Source of the DNA: Hemerocallis citrina
Taxonomy: Eukaryota; Streptophyta; Magnoliopsida; Asparagales; Asphodelaceae
Assembly: GCA_017893485.1 (NCBI GenBank)
Contig: CM030361.1
Coordinates: forward strand, 145,080,941-145,144,940
Reading direction: 5' to 3'
Length of the DNA: 64,000 nt
Shown here: piece by piece, positions 1 through 9,902 of the stretch
Numbering within the stretch: the stretch's first letter is position 1
Layout of the letters: each line of letters begins with the position of its first letter
The notes under the pieces: generated by a model
What the model was told of the DNA's origin: nothing
The model's input: only the letters and a program-made list of their open reading frames with translations
Database searches by the model: none
Translations under genes and position numbers: made by a program

Positions 1-20
1 GAGACATAGAGAAGAGACGA

Positions 21-662
21 TTGGAAGATAGGATTAACGCGGCGACCCCCGAAGGCGATGATGTGGGCTCGTCGGCGACTGCCAACCTCGGCGATGTGGG
101 CTCATCGGCGACTGCCAACCTCGGCTTGAAGCTTAAGCGCCTTCGTCACTCTCTGTCTAAGGTGACAGCAGAGAGGGACGAGCTGAAGAAGGTAACCTTT
201 GATAAGAGCATGGAGGTTGCTCACCTTCGGCGAACGATCACCGATGGCTCTCGAGGTGCAAGCTCGATGCGACTGTCTCGTTTGAAGATAACCGTGAAAG
301 ACGACTCGCTTAAAGAGCGAATTGTCGAGCTCGAGGCGGAGGTCGCTCGTCTTCGACCACGATCGGAGGGAAGCACTGTCAGAACTACCTCTTGCACTCG
401 GGAGGAGTATAACAGGGGGATATCGTTCCACGAGCTCGCGCTTCGCTCATCGCCCATACATCGAGACCCTAGAGATGCGCAAAGTGGTGTGGCAGCCTCG
501 TCGAGCGGAGCATCTGTTGGGACCACCGTTAGATCGGGTGCGAACGATGCTTCGCGGCTCACCGGCCTAGGGACATCCGCGGAAGTAGGGCATCGGCAGC
601 ACAGCATTCGTCGCCCCCGTGTGTCTCATAACCGAAGTATCCCCGCCCCTAGGAGAGGCTGA
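21..662 (+). CDS. Antisense extra ORF of Tat element, coiled-coil protein
   Basis: An open frame of 213 codons from ATG at 21, on the strand opposite to gag-pol, between the end of pol and the missing 3' LTR. The product is charged and low in complexity. Residues about 12-35 are an 11-residue segment repeated twice (DVGSSATANLG). Residues about 36-75 and 95-112 show leucine-rich heptads (for example LKERIVELEAEVARLR) that predict coiled coils. The second half is rich in Ser and Arg. Extra ORFs in this position and orientation are known in Tat-lineage elements; their function is not established. No catalytic motif is visible. The frame is intact while gag-pol is broken. The start could be further left, since the window begins 20 bases upstream. 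Confidence 0.6.
   Translation: MEDRINAATPEGDDVGSSATANLGDVGSSATANLGLKLKRLRHSLSKVTAERDELKKVTFDKSMEVAHLRRTITDGSRGASSMRLSRLKITVKDDSLKERIVELEAEVARLRPRSEGSTVRTTSCTREEYNRGISFHELALRSSPIHRDPRDAQSGVAASSSGASVGTTVRSGANDASRLTGLGTSAEVGHRQHSIRRPRVSHNRSIPAPRRG
60..125 (+). repeat. 33-bp tandem duplication inside antisense ORF
   Basis: Two units (60-92 and 93-125) differ at one base. The period is a multiple of three, so the reading frame is kept and an 11-residue segment is doubled. Confidence 0.9.
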
Positions 663-815
663 AGTAGCTCTCTATGTTCTTGTAATCTTTGGTTTCACAA
701 GTTTTGTATCTCAATATAAAGATGAGTAGTTGGTCTGTAATTAGACTTGTCTCTCAAACTTTAGTGAAAATAGTACTTGTTTTTGGACTTGTGTGTTTTG
801 CTAGCGTTTGTAGTT

Positions 816-1262
816 GTCAACAGTTGGAGCAATTCCAAATGGTGGGACGCTTTATACTTACTCGTTCGCGAGTAGCAAAAGTTGTGTCGAACCAAGTATT
901 GAACTCAGAACTTGTTGTTTAGAGAATACCAATGGCTGTAGGAGCAATTCCGAATGGTGATCCGCTTCGTACTCGCTTAGAAGCAAGTAGTTGAAGCAGA
1001 GTCGAACCAAGTGTTGGACTCCGAGCGCGTCGTTTAGAAAATATCAACAGCTGTAGGAGCAATTCCGAATGGTGATCCGCTTCGTACTCGCTTAGGAGCG
1101 AGTAGTTGAAGCAGAGTCGAACCAAGTGTTGGACTCCACACGTATCGTTTTGAAAATATCAATGGCTGTAGGAGCAATTCCGAATGGTGATCCGCTTCGT
1201 ACTCGCTTAGAAGCAAGTAGGTGAAGCGGAGTCGAACCAAGTGTTGGACTCCAAGCACGTCG
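816..1262. repeat. 115-bp tandem array (four copies) in the gypsy 3' region
   Basis: The anchor GGAGCAATTCC occurs at 826, 941, 1056 and 1171, exactly 115 bases apart. The leftmost unit is the most diverged and the other three are nearly identical. The array lies between pol and the antisense ORF, in the hypervariable 3' region known to seed satellite repeats in Tat/Ogre-type elements. Short open frames through the array are by-products of the repeat and are not genes. Confidence 0.95.
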
Positions 1263-1283
1263 TTTTAATGCGAATTTTTTTTT

Positions 1284-1360
1284 GTAAGTAGAGTTAGAAT
1301 ACCAAAAAATAGAGAACTTGCGAAGTAGAGTTAGACTACTCAAAAATAGAGAACTTGCGA
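1284..1360. repeat. Two tandem ~37-bp repeats
   Basis: A unit containing AGTAGAGTTAGA and AATAGAGAACTTGCGA occurs twice in a row, next to the 115-bp array. The rest of 1361-1499 shows no coding signal. Confidence 0.8.
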
Positions 1361-1499
1361 GGAAAGATTGCTTTTATTGAAAACAATTTGGCGGCCGCTT
1401 CTAAATTGCGAGCCGCTTTTACACTTTGATAAAAAGAAAATACAAGGACTTTAGACATGTCTTATGGAGCGCTCTTGGGGAAGTTGCTTGGAGCGACGT

Positions 1500-2270
1500 T
1501 TAGGCACCCTCTTGGTACTTCATCAAGTGCTCCGCATTCCATGTCCTCGGTATTCTCCTGCCCCCCGGGTCCTCGAGTTGATACGCGCCTGGACGAATAA
1601 CTCTGGAGACCCTATACGGTCCTTCCCAATTGAGTACCAACTTGCCCTTTTTGCTTGGATTGGAGATCAACAACTTTCGGAGCACTAGGTCTCCCTTTTT
1701 AAGGTTGGCTGGCCGTACTCTCTTGTTGTAAGATTGAGTGATCCTACAACGGTAGGTCTCTTGTCGAATTGCAGCTCTCTCGCGGACCTTGTCTATGAGG
1801 TCTAGACAGTTGCGAAGCTGGTTCGCATTCTGTGCTTCACTGTAGGCTATCAGTCGGGGTGAAGAAAGGCCCACCTCTAAGGGGATGAGAGCTTCGGAAC
1901 CGTAGGTGAGGTTGAAAGGAGACTCCCCCGTTGGAGTTCTTTTGGTGGTGCGATAGTTCCAAAGCACATTGGGGAGTTGTTCGACCCACAGCCCCTTAGT
2001 GGATTTTTCAAGCCTCTTCTTCAAGCCAGAGAGGATTTGTCGATTTGTGTTCTCCGCTTGGCCATTGGACTGAGGGTGAGCTATCGAGGAGAACCACTGC
2101 TGAATCTGAGGTCGGCGCAAAAGTTGCGAAAGGTCGCTCCCGCGAATTGGATCCCGCTGTCGGTTACGAGGATGCGGGGTACCCTGAACCGGCAAACGAT
2201 ATTCTTCCAAAAGAACTTCTGGACCTTGTGCACGGTGATTGTGGAAAGAGATTCAGCCTCGATCCATTTT
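1500..2270 (-). pseudogene. Gypsy integrase, core end and C-terminal part
   Basis: Continues the pol frame of the next feature after a frameshift near 2145-2270. The translated part contains the end of the integrase catalytic core, with the conserved Glu in the HPQSNGQAENTNR context. The C-terminal domain follows, with the GPYRV...GAYQLED pattern typical of gypsy integrases. The stretch carrying the second catalytic Asp is scrambled by the frameshift. It ends with a stop at about 1500. Integrase joins the cDNA ends to host DNA; this copy is broken. Confidence 0.9.
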
Positions 2271-3556
2271 TAGAAATAGTCTATTGCTACAACTAAGAAC
2301 TTCAGCTGGTCCGGCGCTGAAGGAAAGGGCCCGAGCAAATCCATCCCCCACATTGCGAAGGGGATATGACTCGCCAAGAAGGTGAGTTGTGCTTGGGTCA
2401 GGCGACGGATCAGGGCGAATTTCTTGCAGGAGTCGCACTGGCGGACGTACTCCTCGGAGTCACTCAGTAGTGTGGGCCAGAAGTAGCCATAGTTGAAGAG
2501 TTTACGGGCGAAGGATCCCGCTCCCAAGTGCACGCCACATAGACCGTCATGGGCCTCCTTTAGGGCATAGAACGCTTCCTCCGGAGAGAGGCACCTCAGA
2601 TATGGATGGCCGTCAATCTGAGTGTAAGAGCGTTTGTACATGACCCCGTTGAGGAGTGTGTACCGCTCGGCTCTTGTCATGATCCTCCTCGCCTTTCTCG
2701 GATCTTCGGGAAGGATTCCGTCTCTGAGGTACTCGAGGAGGGGCTTCATCCAGTTCTCCCTAATTGTTAGGGGGTAGACTTCCATTGGCTCCGGACTATC
2801 TTCGTCAATACTTGGTCTGAGGAGGACCTCTATCAGGACGGTCCGTTCTAGACCTTGGAGGGACGAGGAGGCGAGCTTAGAGAGAGCATCCGCCTGTGCA
2901 TTTTCCTCTCGAGGAACCTGCTGGAGTTGAACATCTTCAAATAAGGCTAGAAGCTCCCTAACCTTCGCCAAGTACTTGGCCATGCGCTCGTCCCTTCCCT
3001 TGTATTCCCCCGACACTTGGTTGACGACCAATTGCGAATCACTAAAGACTCTAACTCGCTTGGCTCCAGCTTTGCGAGCCATGCAGAGCCCCGCTATAAG
3101 GGCCTCATACTCTGCTTCGTTGTTTGACGCCGGGAAGTTTAAGTGGAGAGAGTATTGGAGGATGAAAGCATCTAGGCCGGTCAAGATAACGCCAGCCCCA
3201 CTTCCGTCGACGCAAGAAGATCTATCCACATAAACAGTCCAGACCAAGGGGTCGGCAGATGACACGCAAGGGTCGGGGATGGTGCTTTCCACAATGAATT
3301 CGGCCAGAGCTTGGACGTTGATTGCTGTTCTTGGCTGGTAGCTGATGTCATGTTGGCTTAACTCGATGGACCACTTCATCAGGCACCCGGAGGTCTCGGG
3401 CTTATGGAGAACTTGCTTGAGCGGCTGATCGGTAAGGACGACCACCGAATGAGACTGAAAGTAGGGGCGGAGCTTTCGGGCTGCCATAACCAAGGCAAGA
3501 GCCATCTTCTCCTGCTTCGGGTAACGGAGTTCGGCATCCCGGAGGACCTTACTCAC
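2270..3556 (-). pseudogene. Gypsy RNase H, archaeal-type RNase H and integrase zinc finger
   Basis: A 428-codon open stretch. Residues about 1-85 are the retroviral-type RNase H or connection remnant (VVVLTDQPLKQVL). Residues about 105-235 are a second RNase H of archaeal type, with acidic residues in YVDRSS, NNEAEYEAL, FSDSQLVVN and NAQADAL; the first motif has Arg where Gly is usual. Residues about 300-405 hold the integrase HHCC zinc finger (H...H...CDSC). The MWGMDLLGPFP stretch follows, with the first catalytic Asp. The frame ends just after VAIDYF, where the frameshift to the preceding integrase feature occurs. The double RNase H is the main reason for placing the element in the Tat lineage. 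Confidence 0.93.
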
Positions 3557-4438
3557 ATAATAGATGGGCCTCTACGTTCTATCCTCTTCTCTTACAAGGA
3601 CCGCGCTGAGGGTTTGCTCCGAAGGGGCGAGATATAGGTAGAGGACCTCCCCAGGCGTTGGCTTGCTCAAGAGCGGGAGGTTAGCTAACTATGCCTTGAG
3701 CTGGTCGAAGGACTTTTGTTGTTGTTCCCCCCATTCGAAGCCTTTAGCCCCCCTAAGGGCCTTGAAGAAGGGGAGGCACTTTTCCACGGACTTAGAGAGG
3801 AACCGCCCAAATGCTGCGAGGCGCCCCATGAGCCTCTGTACCTCTTTGACGTTGGACGGATGAGCCATTTTGAGAATGGCCTGGATCTTCTCGGAGTTGG
3901 CCTCTATGCCCCTCTGGCTGACCATAAACCCCAAGAACTTGCCGGATGAGACTCCGAACGCACAATTGTTCAGATTCAGCCTCATATTGTGCCCCCTGAG
4001 CACCTCGAAGGCTTCTTGGAGGCCAAGGACATGTTCCTGCCCTCGGGTGCTCTTGACCAACATGTCGTCTACATAGACTTCCATGTTTCGGCCAATCTGG
4101 TCTCGGAAGACCCTGTTCATGAGGCGTTGATAAGTAGCTCCCGCGTTCTTCAAGCCGAACGACATTACCCTGTAGCAGTACAGGCTCTGATCTGTCACGA
4201 AGGAGGTCTTCGGGATGTCGGGAGGGTACATCCGAATCTGGTTGTACCCCGAGAAAGCATCCATAAAATTGAGGAGCTCGTGCCCGAAGGTCGCATCGAT
4301 CAGGGCGTCGATACTTGGAAGGGGAAAAGGGTCCTTCGGGCATGCCTTATTGAGATCGGTGAAGTCGATGCATATCCTCCAGCTGCCGTTGGCTTTCTTG
4401 ACCATCACCACATTGGATAGCCACTCGGGATAGTTCAC
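3557..4438 (-). pseudogene. Gypsy reverse transcriptase
   Basis: The main open part is 249 codons (3689-4438). It carries the reverse transcriptase palm: WRICIDFTDLNKACPKD, then FMDAFSGYNQI with the first catalytic Asp, FGLKNAGATYQR, and the YVDDMLVKS active-site box. The thumb region (LGFMVSQRGIE...) follows. A stop at 3689 and another near 3575 separate it from the RNase H part. The enzyme copies element RNA into DNA; this copy is interrupted. The N-terminal approach (4440-4950) has further stops. Confidence 0.95.
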
Positions 4439-4949
4439 CTCCTGGATGAACCGAGCGTTGAGGAGCTTTTTGACTTCTTCTTTGATCGCCTGTTGACGCT
4501 CGGGAGCGAACTTGCGTCACTTCTGCTGAACGGGCTTGACACCTGGGGCAACGTTGCGATGGTGCATTAGGAGCTCCTCAGAGATCCCAGGCATGTCGGC
4601 CGCGGTCCAGGCGAAGAGATCGCGGTTCTCCCTTATGCACTGGGAGATGTCTTCTTTGATGGAGGGGAGAGTGCCTTGCTGACCCGGAATGTCTTGGTGG
4701 CGTCTTCCTCTGAGAAGGTCACTTCTTCTAGTTCATCCACCGGTTTAGAGATGGTCTAGCTACTCTCCGGTGGGAGCTCTAGGGCTTCTAAGGAGAGGAC
4801 CGGGCCTCCCATTGAGGTCATATAGCACTTACGAGCCACCTCCTGACTCCTTTTCACTTCTCCTACCCCTGCGGGGGTGGGAAACTTCATCTTCATGTGG
4901 TAAGCCGAAGGAATGGCTTAGAGAGCGGCAAGGCCTGGTCGACCTAGGA

Positions 4950-5279
4950 TCACGTTGTAGGGGCCTTCACGTCCACCACCACGAAGTCCATTGGCTCCGT
5001 GCGAGTGACCGTGGCTTTGTCAGTGGTGACGTCGAGAGTTATAACTCCTTCGATCGTCACCGGAACCCCAGTGAACCCACGGAGGGTGTAGCCAGCTGGC
5101 TTGAGCCGGTCCCTTGATAGCTGGAGGCCTTTGAACGCCTCCAAGAAGAGAATGTTGACCGAAATTCCATTGTCCACCAGCATCCGGCGAACGTCGAAGT
5201 TGGCCATTTTGAGGTTGATGACGAAGGCGTCGCAGTGGGCCGTGCGGACGCTTGCCAAGTCCCTATCGGAGAACGTCAC
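4950..5279 (-). pseudogene. Gypsy aspartic protease
   Basis: About 109 codons of retropepsin-like protease. The catalytic motif reads LVDNGIS, where gypsy proteases usually have D-[ST/N]-G followed by S or A. The IL-containing strand (VNILF) and the RGFTG segment, typical of Tat proteases, follow. The frame ends in PTT and a stop, losing the expected link to reverse transcriptase. The protease normally processes the Gag-Pol polyprotein. Confidence 0.85.
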
Positions 5280-5287
5280 AGGGACTC

Positions 5288-7442
5288 CTAGGCCCTTGGG
5301 GGAGGATGGCTCTGCACGGAGTTGACTTCCCTAACGAGGGCTTTTCGGGAGGAGTTAGAATCTCCCCTTATTGGGCCTCCGTGTATCAGGTGCAAGATGG
5401 TCTCTACTTCGGCCTCCAGAGTCTCCGTGCGCTGCTCTGTTCGCCTGTTAGCCCCCGTGGGCAGTGGAGGCGGATCGACTCTGTCCCTCCTCACAAATCG
5501 AGCGAGCTGTCCCCTTTGGATAAGGGTCTCGATCTCGTCCTTCAGGGCCCGACAATCATCAGTGTCGTGCCCGTAGTCCCGGTGGAAGTGGCACCACTTG
5601 TCCCGGTTTCTCTTCTTCCCGGAGGTGTTCATCTTCGGAGGCGGCGGCAGGAGACCCTCATTCCTGATCTCCATCAGGATGGCGGAGACACTCGCATTAA
5701 GTGGAGTGAACTTCTCGAAGCGGGGAAGAGGACGTCGCTGACCCCCGTTATCCTTTTGGAGCTTCTTAGCTCCTTCCTCTGCAGTCTTTCGTTTGTTCCC
5801 GGAAGACGACCCCCAGAGTGGGGCGATTGAGAGCCTCTTCAGCTCGAATGTACGTCTCGCTCCTAAGGAGGAGCTCGAAGAAGTTCCGAGGAGGCTTCTT
5901 AGCCAAGGAAGCCCTGAGGTCGGGGTTGGTGACATTGGATTGGAAGGCAGCCGAAGCTACCGACTGATCCAGGGAGGCGATGGACATGGCCTCTGCAGTG
6001 AACCTTTTGACATAATCCTTCAGCCGTTCGCCCTTCTTTTGGCTGAGGAAGAGCAGCGAGCTGCTCGTCTTCTCGGAGCGGCGACTGCTCACGAAATGCG
6101 TGAGGAAGAGGCATTCGAACTGGTCGAAGGAGAAGATAGACGTCGGTGCAAGCCGAGAATACCACTTCCGAGCTGGCCCCTTGAGTGTGGCCGGGAAGGT
6201 CTTCCAGATGAGGGCATCGGATGCATGATGGATCATCATGAGAGTTTTGAAACTCTAGATATAATCTGCGGGGTCCGACTCCCCGGTATAAGTCTCGAAG
6301 TGTGGAGGCTTGAAATTGTCTGGGACAGGGACCTCCATGATGGCACGGGAGAATAGGGACCTGCTTGGGCGAAGGTTCCTCGCCCGTTGCTCCTCGTCTC
6401 TGTCTAGCTGGTCGAGGCGCCTCTCCATCTCGTGGAGACGACGGTAGACCGAGTATTCCCTTCGGTCATACCTTACTGAGCCCCGAGACTCATCCTCATG
6501 TCGAGGAGGGCTGGAGCTACGACGGCGATGGCTCTGAGTAGGTGGTGGACTGATAGAACGACGGGATGACTCGGAGTAGGCCGCGGACTTCGGGAGCGGC
6601 GGTGGTGACCAGGAGAAGGGCGGCGATGACTCGAAGCCGGCCTAGGAGTTAGGGAACAGCGGTGATGGCTCGGAGTCAGGCCGAGGACTGCGGGAGCGGC
6701 GATGATGGCGAGGAGCTGGGTGAGGGCTAGGAGCCCGATGGCCATTGTTGGGGGCGGCGTTGAGCGCTCGGAGGACTGCCTCCTGGAATTGTTGAAATTC
6801 CGCTCTCATGACGGGGGCCTCCTGCTCGCTATTGACTCGAGCTGCAGGATGGCCAGCCGGGGAGCGGCTTCGTCTCGAGCGATGCTGGGGTGACTCTCCC
6901 CACCTCCAGGGAGAGTTGAACCCCCTGCGGTCTGATCGGCGTGGTGACCGATCCCTCGGGTGCTCCCGACGAGGGTTCACCTCACGGGTCCGCCTCTCAT
7001 CTAGATGGGTCTGAAGATCGGGCTCTTGCTCGTTCTGCCGATTGTTGAGCACGTCCCGCAGGTCCTTCGACGTAAGAGGACTATGGGAGGCCATAGAATC
7101 TGTGGAGACATTGTGGATGGAAATCCGAACATGATGTATAGGTTGCTTGTGGCGGCTTCGTCGAGAGAGCTCCCCCACTGTTGCTTGGGGCCCTATAGGC
7201 TGCAGGATAGACTGAGGAGCCTGTTGTTCGAGCTGCAGGGCTTGTTGGACGGGTGGAGGGAGATCCTCCGAAGGAGGAGGATGAGAAGAGGTTGTTCTAC
7301 GGTTGGAGTGTGCGGACTTCCTCTTGGGAGGTATGGCTGGGAGTAGCTTTGGTTGAAGGAGAAAGATTGGGTTGTTTGTCGAGTTTTTCCACAGACGGCG
7401 CCAATCTGTTGTCGCTGAATCTGGTGTGGGGGCAATAGACAC
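5288..7442 (-). pseudogene. Gypsy gag, broken in three frames
   Basis: Three overlapping or adjacent open stretches together make a Tat-type gag. Bases 6642-7442 encode a Pro/Arg/Ser-rich N-terminal part (RSRSPAGHP, RHHRRSRSPR). Bases 5766-6239 encode the retrotransposon gag core (GPARKWYSRL... FLTHFVSSRRSEKT... LKDYVKRF). Bases 5288-5935 encode the C-terminal part with one zinc knuckle (CHFHRDYGHDTDDC, Cx2-type HxxxGHxxxxC variant). The core and C-terminal frames overlap with a shift at about 5770-5935, and 6240-6640 has stops. Gag would form the particle and bind RNA; this copy is not translatable as one protein. Confidence 0.88.
7389..7403 (-). promoter_or_regulatory. Primer-binding site of the gypsy element
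   Basis: The minus strand reads TGGCGCCGTCTGTGG. It starts with the complement of a tRNA CCA end and lies 6 bases after the proposed 5' LTR end. The same TGGCGCC start is common in plant gypsy elements. Confidence 0.75.
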
Positions 7443-7985
7443 AATTTGTAGGTTCGTAGGAACTCGAACAGGCTAAATCCTACTTCTTCCCTTGTGAACA
7501 AGTTGACTCCTTGGTGCTTCCGCGTACCTACACAAAAATTCGAAACACCGGAATGGATCCCGACGACGAACCCTCTGACGCTCTTGTCAATACCAGAAAA
7601 AGTAAAGGGAAAGAGCTTGGGTAGACAAAGAGTGATCACCTGTGACAGTAGGAGGTAGGGGGTATTAATGGTCGCCGTGGGGATCTATTTCAGGATCAAA
7701 ATGAATCCCTACTTCTCGGTGTGGCTGGATAGGGGTGGTTAGAACCACCTCCTCAGGATAAGAACGAGCTAGGATTTTCTCTCCTATCCTGTTGAATTGA
7801 TCCCTAGCGGGTTAAGACCTGTTCTCAGCTGAGCAGATCCGTTCATGGGTCAGCGGATCCAAGAGGAGAGACCCGGTTTTCAATTCGGACCAGTCTGTAG
7901 GTGAAATTACCATATTGCCCCTATGACTTTGAGATTCGTGTCCACTTTGAACGGTTCCGATTGAACCCCATTTTTAGCCATATCA
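7410..7985 (-). mobile_element. 5' LTR of the Tat gypsy element
   Basis: Placed from the primer-binding site to the first suitable TG...CA pair: the plus strand starts TGTCGCTG at 7410 and ends GCCATATCA at 7985, giving about 576 bases. No partner LTR is in the window, so the outer end is a best guess and no target duplication can be tested. It contains no coding signal. Short open frames here are chance. Confidence 0.55.
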
Positions 7986-8167
7986 GTAATCACGTTACTT
8001 CCATCTATTTTCTACTTTATCAAATAACCTTCTAAAGCAATTTTCACTTAAAACCCCACCAGCAATATACCCTATACTTGTTAAAGTTGTATTTTTTTTT
8101 TTGTTTTAAAAAAAACAAGAAATATTTCTCTACAAAATTAAAGGTTTTTACTTGAAATCTTGAATAG

Positions 8168-8598
8168 CAAGGTTTCAAAACTCCGTACGAGTATCGGTAG
8201 GGTTGCAAACAAATCGAGCTATTCGCGAGCTATTCGGCTCGAGCTCGGTCAAAGCTCGGCTCGAACTGAGCTCGAGCTCAAAACTGAGCTCGTTTCGTAA
8301 ATGAGCCGAGCTCGAGCTTGGGTTTTCTTTTTTTAGGCTAAGCTCGCGAGCTATTCGGCTCGAATATGGTCAAAGCTCGATCAAAGCTCGGCTCGAGCCA
8401 AGCTCGAGCTCAAAACTGAGCTCGTTTCGTAAACGAGTCGAGCTTGAGCCTGAAGGTATTCGGCTCGGCTCGGCTCGATTGCAGCCCTAAGTATCGGTAA
8501 TACTGAACATATAGGGAGTATTGGTAGGAAAATTTCCAACCCGGAGTATGAACATATCAGTCTATGCATCTCAGTATCGGCCGAGATTTGATACCACA
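8168..8598. mobile_element. Outer hAT-type MITE
   Basis: Perfect 8-bp direct repeats TTGAATAG (8160-8167 and 8599-8606) flank imperfect inverted ends. The left end is CAAGGTTTCAAAACTC, and the right end, reversed, is TGTGGTATCAAATCTC. An 8-bp duplication is the hAT signature. Without the inner insertion it is about 131 bp, so it is a non-autonomous miniature element. It lies in what should be intron 1 of the BRIP-like gene. Confidence 0.85.
8198..8489. mobile_element. Inner hAT-type MITE, GAGCTCG-rich
   Basis: A 292-bp element with inverted ends TAGGGTTGCAA and TTGCAGCCCTA and perfect 8-bp target duplications AGTATCGG (8190-8197 and 8490-8497). The interior is a dense series of GAGCTCG, GGCTCG and CTCGAGC words, with two half-copies each containing AACTGAGCTCGTTTCGTAAA. 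It has no coding capacity. It sits inside the outer MITE and so is younger. Confidence 0.92.
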
Positions 8599-8861
8599 TT
8601 GAATAGAACCAACCCAACAAAAACGCCACCCATAGGAGGTGAAATAATATCCATAGCCCCTAAAAAGAGCTGAACACTTTTTAGAGTGATTTACAACAAC
8701 TTGTAACAAACCAAACACCTAATAAAGACTTAAAGCACTTTGCAAAGCCCAATCCCCCAAAATACAAATCAACTAACTTTCAGAAAATAGAAAATTACGA
8801 ACAAATCTAGAAACCCTAACCATAAAAATAATTAAAAGTTTTTTTTTTTAAAAATCCGTAC

Positions 8862-9277
8862 CTGTTAACCGCATCCTCAACCGATGCAAAGGGCGTCTTG
8901 ACGTCCGGATTGCAGACCTTCATGGCATCCTGGTGTGCCATCTCCACCTCCACCGAACTCCCCCCTCCTCTCCCCATCCCCACCTTCTGCTGCATCACCG
9001 CCGCCTGCGGCTGCGTCTGAACCGCCGCCACCGCCGCCCCTCCCTGCGACCGCATCCCCGGCGGCCGCAGATGCGCGTCGATGTTCGAGGGAAACCGCGA
9101 CATCGCCGCTTGCAGCTGAGACGACTGAGACTGGTGCTGCTGCTTCTGGTGCTGCTGATACTGATGGAGGAGGTAGAGCTGTTGCTGGAAGAGCTGCTGC
9201 TTGGATTGTGACATGGATTGGGGAGTGGTGGAGGCGGTATTGGAGTTGGGATTAGGATTGGGGTTCGGTTCTTCCAT
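8862..9277 (-). CDS. First exon of BRIP-like GLTSCR1-domain SWI/SNF subunit
   Basis: The exon starts at ATG 9277 in a good context (AAGAAATGG) and encodes about 138 residues before a splice donor AACAG|GTACGG at 8861/8862. The product begins MEEPNPNPNPN and has Gln-rich runs (residues about 27-60). It then carries SRFPSNIDAHLRPPG and ends VCNPDVKTPFASVEDAVNR, the start of the GLTSCR1 domain, which normally continues LLPYHV in the next exon. This matches plant BRIP1/BRIP2, which interact with the BRAHMA ATPase in SWI/SNF chromatin remodelling complexes. No following exon is found between 8000 and 8860. The two MITEs and the gypsy element lie where intron 1 should be. Either the intron is very long or the gene has been cut; the window cannot tell. 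Confidence 0.8.
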
Positions 9278-9730
9278 TTCTTGATTTGATTCGAATTTTG
9301 TTTTGGTTTTTTTTTTTTTGGTTCTTGAATTTGGGGGAAAGGGGTTTTGATTGGAGATCTTATTATTATATGAGCATTAGATTTTGGAGTAGGAAACGCA
9401 AGTGAAGCACAGGTTTGAGGAGCTAGTCGTTTCTTTCTTTTCACATTGGGGGTCCTTTTATTTTATTTTTTATTTTTTTTTGGAGACCCGGAAATAGATT
9501 AGCATTAACAAATTAATTAATGTTTTACAAAGAAAAAAAAAATACTACTGCATGACAAAAGAAAGTTGATAATTTGATATGTTCACAAATTGACCTAAAA
9601 TTAATGAGGAGTAATCATTCATCGACTCGAACCACCAGATGGAAAAAAGAAACGGGACTTTGATTTTGTATTGATTCCTCTATCTGTACAGAAACTTATT
9701 TAAACATAACGTTAATCTTCATCACCACTT
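9278..9730. other. Spacer: promoter side of BRIP-like gene, 3' flank of GYF gene
   Basis: The two genes are head to tail on the minus strand. The spacer is AT-rich, with a possible minus-strand TATA (CATATAATA) near 9366-9374 about 90 bases before the BRIP-like ATG. No ORF or repeat of note was seen. Confidence 0.5.
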
Positions 9731-9736
9731 TTTATT
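9731..9736 (-). terminator. Candidate poly(A) signal of the GYF-domain gene
   Basis: The minus strand reads AATAAA, 167 bases after the stop codon at 9903. The spacing suits a plant 3' UTR. Plant poly(A) signals are loose, so the actual site is not fixed by this. Confidence 0.5.
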
Positions 9737-9902
9737 TAAAAAAAGGGTTCTTCTAATAACAAAACTGAACGCATATGAACGCATACAACAGACTACAGTT
9801 TTACACCCAAAACTAAACACAAATTAACTTTGCAAAAGGAAAGTCCAAACTACAAGCTTTACAGAAGAAGCATGTACATCGTCCCAGTATGAATGAACAA
9901 AA

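Larger units (their letters stand above)
1..7985 (-). mobile_element. Ty3/gypsy LTR retrotransposon, Tat lineage, decayed, 3' LTR outside window
   Basis: Read on the minus strand from 7985 to 1, the parts follow gypsy order: 5' LTR, primer-binding site, gag, aspartic protease, reverse transcriptase, RNase H, integrase, then a long tail. Two features point to the Tat lineage: a second, archaeal-type RNase H between the reverse transcriptase and integrase, and an extra ORF in antisense orientation beyond pol, as known from Tat relatives such as Grande and Retand. Gag and pol are broken by several stops and frameshifts, so this copy cannot work alone. No sequence matching the 7410-7985 LTR occurs in 1-1500, so the 3' LTR must lie left of the window and the target duplication cannot be checked. 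The stretch 4440-4950, between protease and reverse transcriptase, holds only degenerate pol spacer. Confidence 0.92.

Noticed and set aside
102..607. Minus-strand open frames under the antisense ORF
   Set aside because: They overlap the coiled-coil frame on the other strand, lack any recognisable motif and are shadows of its codon composition.
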